Source: Neoarius graeffei
Lineage: Eukaryota; Chordata; Actinopteri; Siluriformes; Ariidae
Reading direction: 5' to 3'
NCBI RefSeq assembly: GCF_027579695.1
Contig: NC_083571.1
Coordinates: 34,004,443 to 34,068,442, forward strand
DNA length: 64,000 nucleotides
Part shown: piece by piece, positions 36,698-48,890 of the stretch
Position numbering within the stretch: position 1 is the stretch's first letter
Layout: each line of letters begins with the position of its first letter
The notes under the pieces: model-generated
What the model was told of the DNA's origin: nothing
The model's database searches: none
The model's input: the letters and a program-made list of their open reading frames with translations, nothing else
Translations under genes and position numbers: made by a program

Positions 36698-36773
36698 TTA
36701 AAGTCACATGTGCAAAAGTCACATGTGATCACGTGAAAAATCACATGAAGTTCATGTGGTTTTTCCGTAAGGG

Positions 36774-37382
36774 TTAGTTTGCATACTTATGTAATATTCT
36801 AGACTGTTATTGAATAATAACACCAATCAGTTCTTTTATTAGCTATACTTAGTGTATCATGTCATCTGGATTTTCTAGATTAGTAAAAACTAAATAGGAA
36901 ATAAAGGTCAGAGTTTTCAAACTGAGATGTAGCTCATGACAAAAATCACAACAGTGGAAAGTTTTAAGAGCGACAGAGTGTGTTTAATATCATTGTGCAT
37001 AAAATTACGACACATTTTATACTTCGACTATGAAACATAGCAGGCACAAGATAAGCAGCAAGTGTGTGAACAATGCCCCTTGCATTGCCACTGCTTCTGC
37101 ATGTGTGCACTAAATCACGTCAGGCTGTATCACACCATCTCGACTGTTAAATCAGCGCAATAAATATGACTTTATGTGGTTTTATTTTGCTACCATCACA
37201 AAATGTTCAAATGTCCCTTATTGTAAGTGACACTTCTTTGTAAGTCTAGTTGTTACTAGAGAAATAATAAGGTATTTGAAGGAGCACATTAATATAACCC
37301 TGTGATTTGAATAGGAGAGAAGCTGCTGTTATAGAAAACCAACCTGAATCAAGAACTCAACAGAACTTCAGTGTAATGCAGT

Positions 37383-37436
<54 letters not shown>

Positions 37437-38735
37437 GTAGTAACTTCCTCATCACTGACCAAACAAACTGAAACAGAAATCTTTCTCACTTCATGAAGGT
37501 CCCTTCCTGCCAACAAATGACACATGACTGTGGAGACCTCGAGCTCCTGACTCTTGTACTCAAACTGACTCGAGCTGTAACAAGCTTATGTCCCATAGTG
37601 CTCCTGTGCCCCGGGTCAGCGGGTGCACACACATCTCATAAACGCCTGATTCATGCTTTATGCAGGATTGCAGGATGCCCACAGCTTAAGGGATTTGGAG
37701 ATGGCAAAAAAAAAAGCCACAGGCAAACACAGTCCACCGTCTCCAGGAGCGGGATGAGTCGCTGTAGCAACGGTTGCTGGGGCCTGGTGTGTGCTTCTGT
37801 AACACATCAGTCTCATAAACTCACTTTTTTTTCAGACACAGGCTCGGACTGGATGATAAATCAACGATATGATAATCTCACAATTTTTAGTATCGACTAT
37901 TGGCATTGCATTCCAGGTTGTTGTTGTTTTTTTTTTTTGCAAGTGACATAAAAAGACAGGGAAGTCTAATAAGTTGATTAAGATGATTTCTAATCTACAG
38001 ATTTCTCTGATTTTTGTCTCTTTTAAAAGCATTAATATCTGTCTTAAAGTGACTTACCTGTAACACACAGGTACACTTTGGCACCTTTGATAAAATAAGC
38101 TCAATTTATATACACATCTGTAGACAGAGAAAGATTAACACATGCAACACCAAATTAAATATAAATAAATAAATAAATAAATAAATAAACCTTATACAGT
38201 AGTTTTATTTTATTATATCTTTTCAAATACAATTCTTTTTCTTAAATAGTGCATTTTTTCTGCAGAAGGCTGGTTTCAAAATTATTGGTACCCTTAATTA
38301 TTGTTTAGAGGTGGCAATTATTTTACCACATACTCATTCCTGATTCATACTATTAAAATTAAAAGTAAAATAAATTAAAGTCAAGTTAAAAGTGAAAGTT
38401 TGTAAGAGATTAATTTTGTTGGAATGAAGGTGAATATTTTGTTCAATTGTTTGACTGGAAAATTTAAATCATTGCATGATTTATTATATCCTGGGTGTTT
38501 TCATCTTGTTCTGTTTCTTTTTTTCTTTCCGTCTGCTGTTTCCACCCTTTTGTGTGAATAGAAAGGTTTCAGAAGTGGTTAAAGGTGCTGGAGCTCCTCA
38601 GCACCTCTCTATTGCGTGACAGGTCAAAGGTCAGTGTCTGCTGAGGCCCTTTTGCTTCTTTAATTAAACTTTCAGTGTGTGTCTGAAGCTCTGAGGTTAA
38701 AGTAGTTGCTCATTAAAGCCTTATGTCTCTCTGCA

Positions 38736-38793
<58 letters not shown>

Positions 38794-38878
38794 GAGCCTA
38801 AAGAGTTCGAAGAGCTTCTGTTCCCAAAGTGAATTCACTCTTTAATAGCAGGGACAAGTGGGGACCACCTGATCATTT

Positions 38879-38943
<65 letters not shown>

Positions 38944-39303
38944 GGGACATCGACAAGCTCAATAGGGGAATCATTAGTTCAGAGAAGTTTAGTACACTCA
39001 TGTAAAGCGAGCACTCTACATTTTGCTATACATTTTTTTATCTCATTCTGTTCTTTTCTCTTTTTCTTCGGCTCGTTCTCACCCTTTCACATTCCTTTCT
39101 AGCACTTTATTTGATGAGGTTCACACAATGTATTTGATGTATACTTGAGTTGACTTTAATTTCGTAAAAGCTTCACATGATAATTAATGCTTCAAGAGAT
39201 AGTTAATATAGACATAAAATTCTGTCAGAAATTGATTTTTTCCTCCATAATTTTATCCAAAAAAATGCACTTTAATCCAAGACCAACCCACCTAGGATAT
39301 ATA
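36774..39303. other. No gene seen; microsatellites and a possible regulatory block
   Basis: Contains (GT)n at 37382-37432, 38739-38790 and 38881-38940, and (AAAT)n near 38160-38190. The stretch 38510-38740 has higher complexity and includes a nuclear-receptor site. Confidence 0.5.
38621..38633 (+). promoter_or_regulatory. Perfect DR1 nuclear-receptor half-site pair
   Basis: AGGTCAAAGGTCA, two AGGTCA half-sites spaced by one base, the consensus for RXR heterodimers, HNF4 or COUP-TF. About 7.3 kb upstream of slc25a4. Motif presence only. Confidence 0.4.
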
Positions 39304-39859
39304 CAGTACTGTGCAAAAGTCTTAGGCCCTCAAGTTTTATTTTCATACAAACTTTGCTATAGATTTCTATTTTCTGACTTCTACATTATCGAGTCGGTAC
39401 AAAAACATTTTAGATTCCAAATGTTTGTACATTTTCCAGCACAAAATTAAATGTTACAGAAAAAGAATGTTTGTATTTGAGCAGCATATTACATAAGAGA
39501 GCACTTTTCAGATTAAAAAAAATAAATATTAATGAAGGCTACTGGGTTTTGGTGCAAAATTAAGAAGTGAGTGTGACAGTCAGTGTCCAGAAGAACTGTG
39601 GCTGGTTCTGTAAGATGCTCAGTAAAACCTACAGCTCATTTCCTTATAAAACTGCACTCGTTGTACCTGAGACTACTATTTTTTTTAAACCAAAGGGTCG
39701 TCTCACACCAAATATTGACTTTGTTTTGATTTATTATGGCTTACTGTTTACTGTTTATAGTATTTTTTTAATGTTGAAATATTTCATTTCATTATTTTTA
39801 AGCCATTTTTTTATCAGCAGCATTTCTTTACATGCGCCTAAGACTTTTGCACAGTATTG
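39304..39859. mobile_element. Tc1/mariner-type MITE, 556 bp
   Basis: TA-flanked, termini CAGTACTGTGCAAAAGTCTT and the inverse AAGACTTTTGCACAGTATTG. No transposase. Confidence 0.88.
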
Positions 39860-40443
39860 TATATTATCTGACCGAATAATAAATTAATTCACTACTCTCG
39901 AGTTCCGAATAATAGCGCAGTTGGGAAAAAGAGTGTAGGGTGGCAAAATGGGCAAAAATTAATAAGAGTGTAGGGTGGAAATAAGCATGCAGGCCGGAAA
40001 ATTCTTGAGTTTCGAATAATAGTGCAGTTGGGAATAAGAGTATAGGATGGCACATTAGGACAAATATAATAAGCGATAAGCACACTTGTAGTCTAGAAAA
40101 TTATGCTGAACAGATCTTGGAGACCAAATATCAATTCAGTAAACAGACAAATCATATCATGGCTGTCAAAATTTCTTGTTCGTGTTCTTTTTATCTAAAA
40201 CAAACAGTTCCCATCACCATGACATCTGATGGCCTCGTACCTACTGGTGTCAAAATGGGTACAATCCGATGGAATAAGTGCACATGAAAACTCATCCTTC
40301 TCCATGACTGAAACATTGAGTAAATAGCAATTTGTCATAATGAGTAGTTATGTTGAAATTGACAAAACTCACAACAATATTATCAGTCAGCAAAAATGGT
40401 AAAATTGCTTTTTTATCCAAGCAAATAAACTATTAGACATTTA

Positions 40444-42052
40444 CAGTGGTGCTTGAAAGTTTGTGAACCCTTTAGAATTTTCTATATTTCTGCATAAATA
40501 TGACCAAAAACATCATCAGATTTTCGCACAAGTCCTAAAAGTAGATAAAGAGAACCCAGTTAAACAAATAAGACAAAAATATTATACTTGCTCATTTATT
40601 TATTGAGGAAAATGATCCAATATTACATATCTGTGAGTGGCAAAAGTATGTGAACCTTTGCTTTCAGTATCTGGTGTGACCCCCTTGTGCAGCAATAACT
40701 GCAACTAAACATTTCTGCTAACTGTTGATCAGTCCTGCACACCAGCTTGGAGGAATTTTAGCGCATTCCTCCATACAGAACAGCTTCAATTCTGGGATGT
40801 TGATGGGTTTCCTCACATGAACTGCTCGCTTCAGGTCCTTCCACAACATTTCGATTGGATTAAGGTCAGGACTTTGACTTTGCCATTCCAAAACATTAAC
40901 TTTATTCTTCTTTAACCATTCTTTGGTAGAATGACTTGTGTGCTTAGGGTCTTTGTCTTGCTGCATGACCCACCTTCTCTTGAGATTCAGTTCATGGACA
41001 GATATCCTGACATTTTCTTTTAGAATTCGCTGGTATAATTCAGAATTCATTGTTCCATCAATGATAGCAAGCCGTCCTGACCCAGATGCAACAAAACAGG
41101 CCCAAACCATGATACTATCACCAACATGTTTCACAGATGGGATAAGGTCCTTATGCTGGAATCCAGTGTTTTCCTTTCTCCAAACATAACGCTTCTCATT
41201 TAAACCAAAAAGTTCTATTTTTGTCTCATCCGTCCACAAAACATTTTTCCAACAGCCTTCTGGCTTGTCCACATGATCTTTAGCAAACTGCAGATGAGCA
41301 GAAATGTTCTTTTTGGAGAGCAGTGGCTTTCTCCTTGCAACCCTGCCATGCACACCATTGTTGTTCAGTGTTTTCCTGATGGTGGACTCATGAACATTAA
41401 CATTAGCCAATGTGAGAGAGACCTTCAGTTACTTAGAAGTTACCCCGGGGTCCTTTGTGACCTCGCTGAGTATTACACGCCTTGCTCTTGGAGTGATCTT
41501 TGTTGGTCGACCACTCCTGGGGAGGGTAACAATAGTCTTGAATTTCCTCCATTTGTACACAATCTGTCTGACCGTGGATTGGTGGAGTCCACACTTTTTA
41601 CAGATGGTTTTGTAACCTTTTCCAGCCTGATGAGCATCAACAATGCTTTTTCTGAGGTCCTCATTAATCTCCTTTGTTCATGCCATGATACACTTCCACA
41701 AACATGTGTTGTGAAGATCAGACTTTGATAGATCCCTGTTCTTTAAATACAACAGGGCGCCCACTCACACCTGATTGTCATCCCATTGATTGAAAACACC
41801 TGACTCTAATTTCACCTTCAAATTAACTGCTAATCCTAGAGGTTCACATACTTTTGCCACTCACAGATATGCAATTTTGATCATTTTCCTCAATAAATAA
41901 ATGAACAAGTACAATATTTTTGTCTCATTTGTTTAACTGGCCTCTCTTTATCTACTTTTAGGACTTGTGTGAAAATCTGATGATGTTTTAGGTCATATTT
42001 ATGCAGAAATATAGAAAATTCTAAAGGGTTCACAAACTTTCAAGCACCACTG
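40444..42052 (-). mobile_element. Full-length Tc1-like transposon, 1,609 bp
   Basis: TA-flanked (40442-40443, 42053-42054), terminal inverted repeats beginning CAGTGGTGCTTGAAAGTTTG. Encodes a - strand transposase. Confidence 0.95.
40718..41685 (-). pseudogene. Tc1 transposase with nonsense mutations
   Basis: Read on the - strand, the frame starts at ATGGCATGA (stop at codon 3) and continues TKEINEDLRKSIVDAHQAGK through the paired-like domain. A second stop follows PGVTSK, then an open 230-codon stretch ending at 40718. DDE positions: WTDETKIELF, QQDKDPKHTS (Asn to Lys beside the Asp), SPDLNPIEMLW. The frame is otherwise continuous. Confidence 0.9.
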
Positions 42053-43108
42053 TATGCGCCTCTTGAGGCCCTTGGCCCTAGTTCCAATGTCTGTCGACCC
42101 TGACCTTACCAACCTAGATCCGATCGTGAACCAAAAGCGACAGATGTAATATGCATGTCATTTGGGGTAACATTAATTCCTAGGACGTATCTGTATTTGT
42201 AAATTTATACTGTCAACTACCATACTTAAGACTCATTGAGTGTTTTAACCTTAACCAAGTCAAAAGTTGTTGACTGTCGCTTCCTGGCCATTTCCGTGAT
42301 TATGGTCTATGGAACCGGCCAGGACCCGAAAAGGGCCAGCAATATTGAACCACTGGCATAAGTATTTAATTACTTGGAAAAATTGCATTGTAATTCACTT
42401 CTATGCTATTATATCTCAAGAATATGCTACCTTATGGAACTGGATAGGTGAAATTCATGTCAATTTTCGGTGGATTGAAATCGATCATAGATACCGTTGT
42501 TTACCACCGGCAGTGTTGTTGGTGCATCGGCGGTGCTTCATTGTGTCTGCGCATGTGTGTAGTGAGTCGTCTGTGTTCAGGCGTTATTTTCGCTCATTCG
42601 TCACACGTGCTTGTATTGACAAATAGAATAAGCGTGTAGGCCCGAATAAGACCATGCAGGCGGGAATTTTTTGCAAAAATAAATAGCCGTGCATGCACGG
42701 TTATTCGGAACTCGAGAGTATGCCAACACATAACAGTTGGCTATAATCATCGGCAAAAAGATCACAATGCCTATTGTGTAGTTCTTGAAAACGAATACAA
42801 TCATGGAAAAAAGTAGTGCTTAATAGTTATGAAAAGGTGTTAAAGGTGTTTCATTCATATTTATTATATGAAGTTGTATATGATTACAATGTGCCATGTG
42901 GATTTACTATAAACGCCTAACACATCGATTGCTGAACTGTAATATTGTGTTAAGGAGACCAAAGCGTCATGAATGTTGAGGAAAAACAACCATTATGCAG
43001 AATATATTGTCATACACTCATTTGAAAATAAACCTCAGAAAGCATATTGTACATAACACACAATATAAATTTCCACACTTTCTACATCATGCTAAGTGTA
43101 ATTACAGT

Positions 43109-43166
<58 letters not shown>

Positions 43167-43261
43167 TAAACAGGCTTTTCTAAGTATTGTACAAATACAT
43201 ATGAGGTAAATGTTGATATTCTTAACAGATTTCTTTTAGGTGCATGAGCGCTGTACCTTAA

Positions 43262-44114
43262 AGTGCATATCCTGGACTAGTTTCGTGTTTTTTTATATGA
43301 AAGTATGTCCCTTTACACACTCATCCAGAAGGGTAATTTTGCACAAAGCCATCTGTCTACAGCAGAAAAAAATAAAATAACAAAACGTGTCTGGAGCCAG
43401 ATTCGTGACGTTGCCTGCAGAAGCGCCAGCAGGCTATGAGAGCTTGCACGGTTTCAGTGCACAGCCTGTGTAGACCAAGTTTAGCAGCTAGTGATTTTGC
43501 ATTGAAATATGGAATTCTCACCTGAGCGCAATGTTACTTCACCTTTGGATGAAGAATATAATGAGATGTCAGAATTATTTCTTACCCTGGCAACAGTCAA
43601 CTTGTAAATTGCCGATTTTCTTGGTCTTTTTCTCGGCTCTGCTTTGGTCCTCAGCTTCTGGGTGTGCCTCGCACGAAGCGCTCCCATTTCTCTCTCATTG
43701 TCCGGTCTTTTGGAAAACGATGAGTACTAATCCCATCAGTATTGGTGTTGCTACACCCTCCTACGATACATCTGTTAACCAGTTTAATAATTACGTGATA
43801 ACATTGAAGAAATTTGCAGAAAACCACCAGGTCGTTTTCTCATCAACAGACCAGCGCTGACGTAGGATTCAGAAGGAGGCGTCCCGCATGCGATGTCATG
43901 AAAATCAATATTTGCCGGGAAATCCAAATGCCAAGTTTTTTCAGAGGCGGACGAATTCGCCTCAAATGGCTTGATTTCAACTGAATTTTTCTGGTATTGC
44001 ACAAGGTAAAAAAATTGCAGAAAATGCAGACTGTTACAGATATTTGACCAAAGTTTAATATCAAATAGGAGAATTGCATTGATCTTGCTCCTGAATTTAC
44101 CCATGATATGCACT
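43262..44114. mobile_element. TTAA-flanked element, 853 bp
   Basis: TTAA at 43258-43261 and 44115-44118, termini AGTGCATATC...GATATGCACT. Contains a short acidic frame at 43509-43607. TTAA duplication fits piggyBac or Kolobok; no transposase seen. Confidence 0.75.
43509..43607 (+). other. Short acidic ORF within the TTAA element
   Basis: 32 codons beginning MEFSPERNVTSPLDEEYNEM. May be the first exon of a protein carried by the autonomous parent element. No domain recognised. Confidence 0.3.
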
Positions 44115-44989
44115 TTAATACGCCCCATAGACAAATTTATGCTAGCTGAAACATGATTAATCTGTAGTCAAACATTATTAATAGTCATATGAATAAAGTT
44201 GGGGATAATCACAATGCATCATGTATTATTATAAAGTGTAGTCCTTGCTAGAGAGGAACTCTGGAAGTCTGGTTAGCAGTCAATGCTAATGTGTAATTAC
44301 AGTGGAATATTAATCATACAAAGCCTTTTCTTAGCATTTTATCAACATATCTGAGGTAAATGTTGATATTCTTGATATTTTTGTATAGTTTTCATGATTG
44401 CTGTACTTTTACATTGCCCAGAAAAAGCTTTATGCTGACTAAAACATGATTAGCCTGCTGTTATTTGCTAGCTTGTGGTAATATATTGTGTCTATATGTC
44501 CCAATAGCTGAGAATTCATGCTCTAGCAACTTATGAACTATTTGAATAATATGTACAGTGTCTTTCAAAAGTATTCATCCCCCTTGGTGTTTGTCCTGTT
44601 TTGTTGCATTACAAGATGGAATTAAAATTGATTTTTGGGGGGTTAGCGCCATTTGATTTACACAACATGCCTGCCAATTTAAAGGTGAAAATTGTTGTTT
44701 TATTGTGACACAAACAATAATTAAGATGAAAAACCAGAAATCTGGAGTGTGCATAGGTATTCACCCCCTTTCATATGAAACCCCTAAATAAGAGCTGGTC
44801 CAACCAATTCACTTCATAAGTCACATAATTAGTTGATTAAGATCCACCTGTGTGCAATCAAAGTGTCACATGATCTGTCACATGATGTCTGTATAAATTA
44901 AGCTGTTCTGGAAGGACCCTGGCTCTGCAACACTACTAAGCAAGCAACATGAAAACCAAGGAGCCTCCAAACAGGTCAGAGACAGAGTT

Positions 44990-46143
44990 GTGGAGAAGTA
45001 TAGATCAGGGTTGGGTTAAAAATAATATCCCAAACTTTGAATATCCCAGGGAGCACCATTAAATCCATTATGGCAAAATGGAAAGAATATGGCACCACTA
45101 CAAACCTGACAAGAGAAGGCTGCCCACCAAAACTCACAGACCAGGCAAGGAGGGCATTAATCAGAGATGCAACAAAAACACCAAAGATAACACTGAAGGA
45201 GCTGCAAAGATCCACAGCAGAGATGGGAGTATCTGTCCATAGGACCACTTTAAGCCGTACACTCCACAGAGTGGGGCTTTATGGAAGAGTGGCCAGAAAA
45301 AAGCCATTGCTTAAGAAAACATGTTTGGAGTTTGCTCAACAGCACACTGAAAAAAATGGCCTGTTAAATTAACACAAAAAAATCTTGTACATCGGTTGCA
45401 CTTATTAAAATCATATCCACTAAGACCAATTAAGTCATGTTCAGTCAAACAGAACATGACTTAATTGGTCTTAGTGGATATGATTTTAATAAGTGCAACC
45501 GATGTACAAGATTTTTTTGTGTTAATTTAACAGGCCATTTTTTTCAGTGCATGTGGCAGACTCCCCAAACACATGGAAGAAGATTCTCTGGTCAAATGAG
45601 ACTGAAATTGATCTTTTTGGCCATCATGGGAAACGCCATGTGTGGCGAAAACCCCTGAGAACACCATTGCTACAGTGAAGCATGGTGGTGGCAGCATTAT
45701 GCTGTGGGGATGTTTTTCATCTGCAGGGACAAGAAAGCTGGTCAGGACTGAAGGAAAGATGAATGGCACTAAATACAGGGCAATTCTGGAGGAAAACCTG
45801 TTTGAGTCAGCCAGAGGTTTGAGACTAGGACGAAGGTTCACATTCCAGCAGGACAATGACCCTAAACATACTGCTAAAGCTACACTGGACTGGTTTAAAG
45901 GGAAACATTTAAATGTCTTGAAATAGCCTAATCAAAGCTCAGACCTTAATCCAATTGAAAATCTGTGGCATAACTTGAAGATTGCTGTACACCAACGCAA
46001 CCCATCTAACATGAAGGAGTTGGAGCAGTTTTGCCTTTAGGAATGGGCAAAAATACCAGTAGTTAGATGTGCTAAGCTAATAGAGACATACCTCAAGAGA
46101 CTTGCAGCTGTAATTGCAGCAAAAGGTGGCTCTACAGAGTATT
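44990..46143 (+). pseudogene. Tc1 transposase, split and decayed
   Basis: N-terminal part open at 45037-45350 (NIPGSTIKSIMAKWKEYGTT then RRALIRDATKTPKITLKELQ), then cut by the palindromic MITE. After it the core continues ([17 protein letters not shown]-like, with Asp of the first catalytic site replaced by Asn) and [21 protein letters not shown] stop occurs in the EW...QSSDLNPIENLW region (TAG near 45924). Non-functional. Confidence 0.85.
45345..45549. mobile_element. 205-bp palindromic MITE
   Basis: Near-perfect inverted repeat, arms about 90 bp beginning CACTGAAAAAAATGGCCTGT, meeting around 45440. The sister Tc1 copy (CAACAGCATGTGGC near 62312-62325) shows the unoccupied site, fixing the boundaries within 2-3 bp. 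Confidence 0.95.
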
Positions 46144-46370
46144 GACTTTTTTTTTGGGGGGGGGGGGATAACTATGCACACTCTTCTGTTTTTTCATCTT
46201 AATTATTGTTTGTGTCACAATAAAAAAAAAACAATTTTCATCTTTAAAGTGGAAGGCATGTTGTGTAAATCAAATGGTGCTAAGCCCCCCAAAATCCACT
46301 TTAATTCCAGCTTGTAATGTAACAAAACAGGGCAAAAACCAAGGGGGATGAATACTTTTGCAAGACACTG

Positions 46371-48349
46371 TATAACGCATTTATAAAGCCATTCTTGTTG
46401 ACAGGTTTAATGATTAATATGTTACACTGATTTCTTTACACAATCCTGTCAGCCTGTGGTCACACTCTTGGTCAGTCTATTAGAGCTCAAATATGCGTAC
46501 ACAGGTTATTCATAATGTCTGATAAATCAATCGGTCATTCTCTGTGGTTCCTGGACCGAGTGAAGGTTGCAGATTGTAAGTGTGTGTTATAGAGAGACTT
46601 TAATCCTGTGATTGAGAGATATGTGATTGAAAGATTTGGTCAGTGTGTGTCCAGCTCTTGGCTGAAGGGGCAATTCGACCTCTTGACCCAAAGGGTCAAT
46701 GAACAGCATATGCTGATGGCCTGCTTATCCGACCAGTTTGCTGACCTCCCACTGACCCCTCAGTGACCTCTTGAGCCCTCTTCATAGGTTTGGACTAGAG
46801 ATTTTCGACAATGAATTTGAACAGCTGGTGGACAGACTTTGCGCCGCAACTTTCTGGAAATGTGTAGAAGACAGTTTAATTGGTCACCATCGATACAAGG
46901 TATAAGCTCAAGCCCTCACACTGCCCTCTAACAAGGATTTTATCAGTAGAAAAAAATAATGCGGTTCGAATGTTGTCGAATTTCTCAACCAACGTTCTGT
47001 TATTCTGTGGAAAGTCATACAACGATAATGCATATCACACACAAATATTGTCAAAATCACATGCTAGCATTTGAATAAAATATATGCTGTAACAAGTTTG
47101 TACAAATGAATCAAAGTATTTTTACAAGTTAATAATTATTAACTGAAAGATAACTATTTTTCCATGTTTTGCTACTTTTGTTATCAGCTTTTTCAAAGAA
47201 TAGGAAAAACCAATAGGAGGGAAATTGTGTGATTGAAGAAAAAAATCAGCAAACACAGCTGTTCACAATTTTTGTTTACTCATTTTTATATTTATTATAA
47301 CATTTTTTTTTAAAAAGCTAAAAGTAGTCTGGATGTTTTTAGAAATTTTAATTTCTTACAGTTGAACAAGTTTTACATGACATAATTTTACCATTTTTTT
47401 TACACTTTCTGTAAATTATTGAAAGTTATACAATTACACCGGTAGCATTTTATTCTAATTAGTCTGATTAAAAGACCATTAATTCCAAAGTTATAAACAG
47501 CAGTGAAAATTCTTCAGTGTGGGTTTCATTACTGTGATATCCAAAAAAATCTGAACAATGTTAGAAAATTAAGCGTTGTGAAAGTTTGAAGATAAATGAA
47601 TTAACTAAAGTGCCTATTCACTCCATGATTTTAACTTAAAAATCAGCCACACTTTGTTTTCTGTTTGACAAATATTTAGTATTAAGCCACTTTGTGCCTT
47701 TGTGTTTAAAATGTTGTTTCATTACCTTCATGTTTCACACCTTTAATAATTTTTATGGAGATTTATAAAATATTAGAAAGTTAGAAAGCACTGCAGAGAT
47801 AATTCCCAAATCCACAACTTACCTATAAACTTTGGTTCTTACATGAAATTTGCAATTTTCATTTTGTAATTTGGTCCAAAACAGTAATTTTGCAAACTAA
47901 ATGCGTATTTTATTATTGTTATTCAGTAACAATCCTACAAAAACAAACCTCACATTAAGGAGTATGAGAGTTAAATCACCTACGATTTAATGTCATTACG
48001 TCATTTAATGTCATATGTTTTTAGCTTTGTGTACGTTTCCGAAGAATTTGCATGGTTTATGAAATTGGTTAACTTAGCATACGTTTTATTATTCCAATGG
48101 AATAAATGGCCATGAGTTTTATTCTCTGGTATGGTTGGGTTGTTTTTGCGGAATAGTCGAGTTTACAAGCTCGGATTTGCGGATTAGACCCTGGCCACCC
48201 GCGGGCGAGTCCGGAGAATGAGAACTCCCCCATCCGTCCTGTGAATAGGCCACAATAACCAACGCAATGTAAACGTTTGTGAAAAAAGAACAGGGTAATG
48301 AATTTTAATCTGCAAGTGTAACAGCTCCTAGACATGTGGTTTCACTGTT

Positions 48350-48382
<33 letters not shown>

Positions 48383-48744
48383 ATGGTTTGTAGGCATTGA
48401 TAGTGGGAGGCTGGGTATAAGCTTAGCTTCTCACTTTTTTTTCCTTGTGTGTGTCGAGGATAAAGACCTAGAAAACCAGCCAGGCTTAGTTGACAGGTGA
48501 CAAGGGTTAGAGTGAATGGGGATTTTGTAATACCAACAGAAAAAGCCCGGGCACCGAGGGACCAACTGAATGGAGAGAAAGGAAACTTTAGAACGGTTCA
48601 GGACTCTCCCTCTCTCCCTCCCTCTCTCGCTAATCAATGCTAAATCATTGCCATGCTAAAACAGGCTGATCCCAGTGTCACCAGTTCCTGTGTGGCACTC
48701 TCTTCCGTCGCCGTGAATTTTTGACACGTTTGGTCAACAGAATT
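46371..48744. other. No gene seen
   Basis: AT-rich unique sequence. (GT)n at 48355-48382. No recognisable exon or transposon ends. Confidence 0.45.
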
Positions 48745-48890
48745 TACATTTATTCATTAGGGAGGCGCTTTTATCCAAAGCGGTCAAGCAGTCAAACCAT
48801 GAACGATGAAGATTGGACAGAAAGCAGGAAGCGCACCACAATTGAACTCCCAAGTCAGAATTAATGCTACATGCTCGACTAGCCACGAAG
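48745..48890. repeat. Fish dispersed-repeat fragment
   Basis: ATTTACATTTATTCATTAGG followed by CGCTTTTATCCAAAGCGG resembles a repeat common in ostariophysan genomes. Confidence 0.4.

Larger units (their letters stand above)
35321..36773. mobile_element. CACATG-rich terminal-inverted-repeat element (outermost of a nest)
   Basis: Left end CCCTTACAGAAAAAACACAT, right end ATGTGGTTTTTCCGTAAGGG (inverted). The remaining sequence consists of many CACATGTG/CATGTGG words. It was interrupted by the palindromic TTAA element 35588-36697. No coding potential; superfamily not recognised. Confidence 0.7.
39895..42718. mobile_element. TIR element CTCTCGAGTTCCGAATAA, interrupted by a Tc1
   Basis: Left end CTCTCGAGTTCCGAATAA, right end TTATTCGGAACTCGAGAG, each bordered by TA. 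Inside the left end the CGAATAATAGYGCAGTTGGG unit is repeated (39900 and 40010). Contains the Tc1 at 40444-42052. No coding sequence of its own recognised. Confidence 0.65.
43080..44470. repeat. Ancient local tandem duplication
   Basis: Copy 1: 43085-43260 continuing at 44115-44160 (TGTAATTACAGTG, GAGGTAAATGTTGATATTCTT, GCTGTACCTT, TTTATGCTAGCTGAAACATG). Copy 2: 44290-44460 carries the same words in the same order. Copy 1 was later hit by a TTAA element and an (ATT)n expansion (43110-43164). Confidence 0.75.
44556..46370 (+). mobile_element. Tc1-like transposon (copy 1), interrupted by a foldback MITE
   Basis: TA-flanked, termini CAGTGTCTTTCAAAAGTATT and inverse, 1,815 bp including the 205-bp palindrome at 45345-45549. 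Same family as 61477-63510. Confidence 0.94.

Noticed and set aside
37493-37951. 152-aa ORF
   Set aside because: No recognisable domain, no splice or promoter context, runs into a T-rich tract; not enough to call a gene.
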